Below are positions 61,171 to 64,000 of a stretch of 64,000 bases of DNA, in pieces. The notes below the pieces were generated by a model, which saw only the letters and a program-made list of their open reading frames with translations, searched no databases and had not been told where the DNA came from. The translations under genes and the position numbers were made by a program. Position 1 is the stretch's first letter; each line of letters starts with the position of its first letter. Source of the DNA: Arthrobacter sp. AFG7.2 (GTDB lineage: Bacteria; Actinomycetota; Actinomycetes; Actinomycetales; Micrococcaceae); the NCBI RefSeq assembly GCF_002892835.1, contig NZ_PJMB01000009.1, forward strand, positions 1-64,000. Reading direction: 5' to 3'.

Positions 61171-62606
61171 GTGGTCCAGCTCCCGCTGCCACCACCGCCA
61201 AGGCTCCGGCCAACCACAAGAAGGCCCTCCGTACGGTCACCATTATTTCCACCTTCGGCGGCTTGCTCTTCGGCTACGACACTGGTGTGATCAACGGAGC
61301 TTTGCCGTACATGCAGGAGGATCTGGGGCTGACGCCGCTGACCGAGGGCCTGGTCACCTCCTCGCTGCTGTTCGGTGCAGCCTTTGGTGCGCTGTTCGGC
61401 GGGCGCCTGGCCGACCGCAACGGCCGGCGCACAATGATCATGGTCCTGGCGGTGATCTTCCTGCTGGGAACGCTCGCCTGCACATTCGCGCCGAACACCG
61501 AAGTCATGATCGCCGCCAGGTTCGTGCTGGGCCTTGCCGTGGGCGGCGCGTCAGTCACTGTACCCGTGTACCTGGCAGAGGTGTCGCCGAGTGCGCGCCG
61601 CGGCAGGATTGTCACGCAGAACGAACTGATGATCGTCACCGGGCAGCTGCTGGCCTTCATCTTCAACGCCTACCTCGGCAACACCTTCGGGGAAGCCGGT
61701 GGTATCTGGCGCTGGATGCTGGTGATCGCGACGCTTCCGGCCATCGCGCTGTGGATCGGCATGAACTTCATGCCGGAGAGCCCGCGCTGGCTGGCGTCCA
61801 TGGGAAGCTTCGGCGAAACGCTCAGCGTGCTGCAGCGCATCCGGTCCCAGGCTGACGCGCGTGCGGAATTCGAAGAAGTCAAGGCCATGGCCGTCGAGGA
61901 CTATAAGTCCAAAATGGGTTCCTGGGCGGACCTGGGCATCCCATGGCTCCGCCGGATCTTCTGTGTGGGCCTGGGCCTGGCGGTGATCCAGCAGATTACC
62001 GGCGTGAACTCCATCATGTACTACGGCACCCAGATCCTTGCCGAGTCCGGCTTCGGCCGGGAGGCGGCCCTGACAGCCAACATCGCGAACGGGGTCATCT
62101 CCGTCCTGGCGACATTTGTGGGCATCTGGCTGCTCGGCAGGGCGGGGCGCCGGCGGATGCTGATCACAGGACAGGTGGGGACTACCTCGGCCCTGGTACT
62201 GATCGGCCTGTTTTCGCTGATCCTGCCTGAAGGCCCCGCGCGGGGGTTCGTCATCTTGTCGCTGACGGTGACGTTCCTGGCTTTCCAGCAGGGAGCCATC
62301 TCACCCGTGACCTGGCTGATGCTGTCGGAAATCTTCCCGCTGAAGATGCGCGGCCTGGGCATGGGCGCCTCGGCGTTTGTCCTGTGGATCGTGAACTTCC
62401 TGGTGGGCTTCGGCTTCCCGCAGCTCCTGGCCGCCCTTGGGCTCTCGAACACGTTCTTCCTGTTTGCCGTGCTGGGCGTCGGCGCCATTGCATTCGCCGC
62501 CAAGTACGTCCCGGAGACCAAGGACAAGAGCCTTGAGGACCTGGAGCACTACTTCAAGACCATGGCTGGGAAGAGGCCTCAAGAAGCAATAACCGGGAAG
62601 GCCTAG
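61167..62606 (+). CDS. MFS sugar (myo-inositol) transporter
   Basis: 479 residues from the ATG at 61167, overlapping the upstream stop as ATGA. Twelve membrane segments; hallmarks of the sugar porter family are GGLLFGYDTGVINGALPYM, GGRLADRNGRRTMI, PESPRWLASMG, VIQQITGVNSIMYYGTQI and YVPETKDKSLEDLEHYF. By context a proton-coupled myo-inositol importer like IolT. There is no signal peptide. A 20-bp terminator stem follows 27 bp after the stop. Confidence 0.92.
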   Translation: MSGPAPAATTAKAPANHKKALRTVTIISTFGGLLFGYDTGVINGALPYMQEDLGLTPLTEGLVTSSLLFGAAFGALFGGRLADRNGRRTMIMVLAVIFLLGTLACTFAPNTEVMIAARFVLGLAVGGASVTVPVYLAEVSPSARRGRIVTQNELMIVTGQLLAFIFNAYLGNTFGEAGGIWRWMLVIATLPAIALWIGMNFMPESPRWLASMGSFGETLSVLQRIRSQADARAEFEEVKAMAVEDYKSKMGSWADLGIPWLRRIFCVGLGLAVIQQITGVNSIMYYGTQILAESGFGREAALTANIANGVISVLATFVGIWLLGRAGRRRMLITGQVGTTSALVLIGLFSLILPEGPARGFVILSLTVTFLAFQQGAISPVTWLMLSEIFPLKMRGLGMGASAFVLWIVNFLVGFGFPQLLAALGLSNTFFLFAVLGVGAIAFAAKYVPETKDKSLEDLEHYFKTMAGKRPQEAITGKA

Positions 62607-62632
62607 GAGGCGCCGGTCTCCACCACTTGTCC

Positions 62633-62675
62633 GCGAAATGCCCCCGTTGAGCCTGGCTCAACGGGGGCATTTCGC
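62633..62675 (+). terminator. Terminator of the iol operon
   Basis: A perfect 20-bp stem, 62633-62652 and 62656-62675, with a 3-base loop. It closes the eight-gene iol run. No long T-run follows. Confidence 0.85.
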
Positions 62676-62756
62676 CGTTGTGCTTCAGTGCGTCCCCTGG
62701 CCACGAACCCTGCCCAGAGCATCTGAAACGTAACTTACTACGTAAGAACATGCTAA

Positions 62757-62800
62757 TGACAGGACAAAGTATTGACTTTTGTGAGGCGGGTCACCATGAT
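62757..62800 (+). promoter_or_regulatory. Promoter of the sugar ABC operon with IolR-like site
   Basis: TGACAGGACA (62757-62766) is identical to the site overlapping the iolC -35. TTGACT (62773-62778), 16 bp, CATGAT (62795-62800) is a plausible promoter. Just upstream, CTTAC-TA-CGTAAG (near 62734-62746) forms a small dyad. Confidence 0.45.
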
Positions 62801-62869
62801 CGAGGAGAAGGCATTTGAACGCACGCAAGGACGCGGGCGGCACCGCCCGAAAATCGAAGGAGATTTATC

Positions 62870-63862
62870 ATGAAGAACTTTTCCTGGCGGAAAGCAGCGA
62901 TTGTGGCCACGGTCGTCCCCATGATGGCCTTGAGCGCCTGCTCCAGCGGCGGCAGGCCTGCCGAGAGTGGAAACGGGGCCGCCGCCGGACAGGTGGCCAC
63001 CACTGACAGGATCAAGATTGCGTTGATCACCCACGCGGCACCAGGGGACACTTTTTGGGACATTGTCCGCAAGGGGGCCGAAGAAGCTGCAGCCAAGGAC
63101 AACGTGGAGCTCCTGTACACGTCAGACCCCGAAGGCGGCCGCCAGGCACAGCTGATCGAGCAGGCCGTGGATCAGAAAGTCGACGGCATCGCAGTCACGC
63201 TCGCCAAGCCCGACGCGCTGAAGAGTGCCTTGAAAAAGGCTACGGATGCCGGCATCCCGGTTGTCAGCCTGAATGCTGGAGAGACGGTTTCCGCCCAGCT
63301 GGGAGCCTTTACCCATTTCGGGTCAAACGAAAAACTCGCTGGTGCTGCTGTGGGACAGAAACTCGCGGGTGAATCGTTGTCCCATCCCATCTGCGTTATC
63401 CAGGAACAGGGCCACGTTGGCCTGGAGGCCAGGTGCGCTGGAGTCAAGGAAAAGATTCCGGCAACAGAAATACTTTACGTAACGGGCACGGACATGACCC
63501 AGGTGTCGTCCACCGTCACTGCAAAGTTGCAGGCAACGGCTGACGCTGATGCCATCATCGGATTGGGTGCCCCGTACACCCTGACCATCCTGAAGGCGGT
63601 CAGCTCCGCCGGCAGCAAGGTCAAGGTGGCCTCATTCGACATGAACGCCGAGCTTGCCCAAAAGATCGCTGACGGCGAGATCCTCTTCACGGTGGACCAG
63701 CAGCCCTGGCTGCAGGGATATGGCGCCATCGATTCAATCTGGCAAAACAAGCGTGGCGGCTTCACCATCGGCGGCGGCCAGCCGGTACTCACCGGTCCGG
63801 CCATCGTCGACAAGGCCGCAGCGGCTGACGCGCTCCAGTTTGCCCAGCAAGGCGTCCGCTAA
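62870..63862 (+). CDS. Sugar ABC transporter substrate-binding lipoprotein (periplasmic-binding type 1)
   Basis: A 330-residue protein. The signal peptide ends in a lipobox, LSAC, with Cys24 as the lipidation site. A Ser/Gly/Ala linker follows, then a type-1 periplasmic-binding domain: KIALITHAAPGDTFWDIVRKGAEEAA, QAVDQKVDGIAVTLAKPDALKSALKKATDAGIPVVSLNAG, CAGVKEKIPATEIL and FTVDQQPWLQGYGAID. Such proteins bind ribose, galactose or inositol. It has AAGGAG before the ATG. By position after the iol operon, inositol or a related polyol is a likely ligand, but this is inferred. Confidence 0.9.
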   Translation: MKNFSWRKAAIVATVVPMMALSACSSGGRPAESGNGAAAGQVATTDRIKIALITHAAPGDTFWDIVRKGAEEAAAKDNVELLYTSDPEGGRQAQLIEQAVDQKVDGIAVTLAKPDALKSALKKATDAGIPVVSLNAGETVSAQLGAFTHFGSNEKLAGAAVGQKLAGESLSHPICVIQEQGHVGLEARCAGVKEKIPATEILYVTGTDMTQVSSTVTAKLQATADADAIIGLGAPYTLTILKAVSSAGSKVKVASFDMNAELAQKIADGEILFTVDQQPWLQGYGAIDSIWQNKRGGFTIGGGQPVLTGPAIVDKAAAADALQFAQQGVR

Positions 63863-63912
63863 CCACCCCGTGTCTCTGGACGGGTAACGGCCAGGCACAA
63901 AGGAGAAACATC

Positions 63913-64000
63913 ATGACCGCGACAAATACACTCAAAAGGCCAGCGGCGGCAATCAAGGATGAACGGATTGGCAAACGCAATCCGCTGCAGAAGCTGTTAG
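63913..64000 (+). CDS. Start of a probable ABC transporter permease (cut by the window end)
   Basis: The frame from the ATG at 63913 (MTATNTLKRPAAAIKDERIG) stays open to the end of the window; 29 codons are seen. AAAGGAG lies upstream. The short charged N-terminus is what is seen in ribose-type ABC permeases. Only its position right after a binding-protein gene supports the call. Confidence 0.55.
   Translation, partial: MTATNTLKRPAAAIKDERIGKRNPLQKLL

Overview
The window is high-GC, gene-dense actinobacterial DNA. It most resembles a soil Micrococcaceae genome of the Arthrobacter/Pseudarthrobacter type. The clues are a homodimeric AceE, an iol gene order like that of Corynebacterium glutamicum, an HspR-like MerR regulator next to hsp20, ANTAR, DUF222-HNH and DUF2630 proteins, frequent GTG starts, and short or 4-bp-overlapping gene junctions. 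No rRNA, tRNA, prophage, insertion sequence or CRISPR array was seen.

Layout. 1-2.6 kb: the 3' end of aceE, a divergent uracil-DNA glycosylase-like protein and an aldo/keto reductase. 2.8-16.9 kb: purine and glyoxylate catabolism. It holds xdhABC (hypoxanthine/xanthine to urate), a 59-residue protein too short for ordinary ORF calling, uricase behind a leader with a strong intrinsic terminator, an NCS2 purine permease, an IclR regulator, NAD malic enzyme, malate synthase, a DUF6986 aldolase-like protein and ureidoglycine aminohydrolase (AllE). 17-25 kb: Zn alcohol dehydrogenase, HAD phosphatase, YegP-like protein, GH15, DUF72, App1-type phosphatase and GH1 beta-glucosidase. 25-27 kb: a small heat-shock locus (J-domain protein, Hsp20, MerR). 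27-32.7 kb: PAP2, AlkC-like DNA repair, epimerase, a second-type adenylate kinase, an ANTAR regulator, a 31-32 bp tandem repeat and an alpha/beta hydrolase. 33-35.5 kb: a fatty-acid desaturase with its reductase. 35.6-40 kb: small membrane proteins, a nitrilase-family amidase and a PadR regulator. 40-48.7 kb: class A PBP, DUF222-HNH, PcrA helicase, glycosyltransferase and a lipoprotein. 49-52.6 kb: sucCD, an ArsR/SRPBCC pair and a tautomerase. 52.7 kb to the end: a myo-inositol catabolic operon (iolC, Cgl0158-family aldolase, iolD, iolA, iolE-like, iolG, iolH/I-like, an MFS transporter) followed by a sugar ABC transporter that runs off the end.

How the genes work together. The purine block makes urate and then ureides. 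AllE, malate synthase and malic enzyme form a route from ureide-derived glyoxylate to malate and pyruvate. HIU hydrolase, OHCU decarboxylase, allantoinase and allantoate amidohydrolase are not in the window. The inositol block runs from uptake to acetyl-CoA and DHAP, but iolB is absent here.

The points most worth follow-up are these: the terminator-containing uricase leader; a recurring TAAGYWWRCTKA dyad in three promoter regions; IolR-like sites shared by the tautomerase, iol and ABC promoters; the unassigned DUF6986 enzyme inside the glyoxylate operon; and the 31-32 bp tandem repeat.
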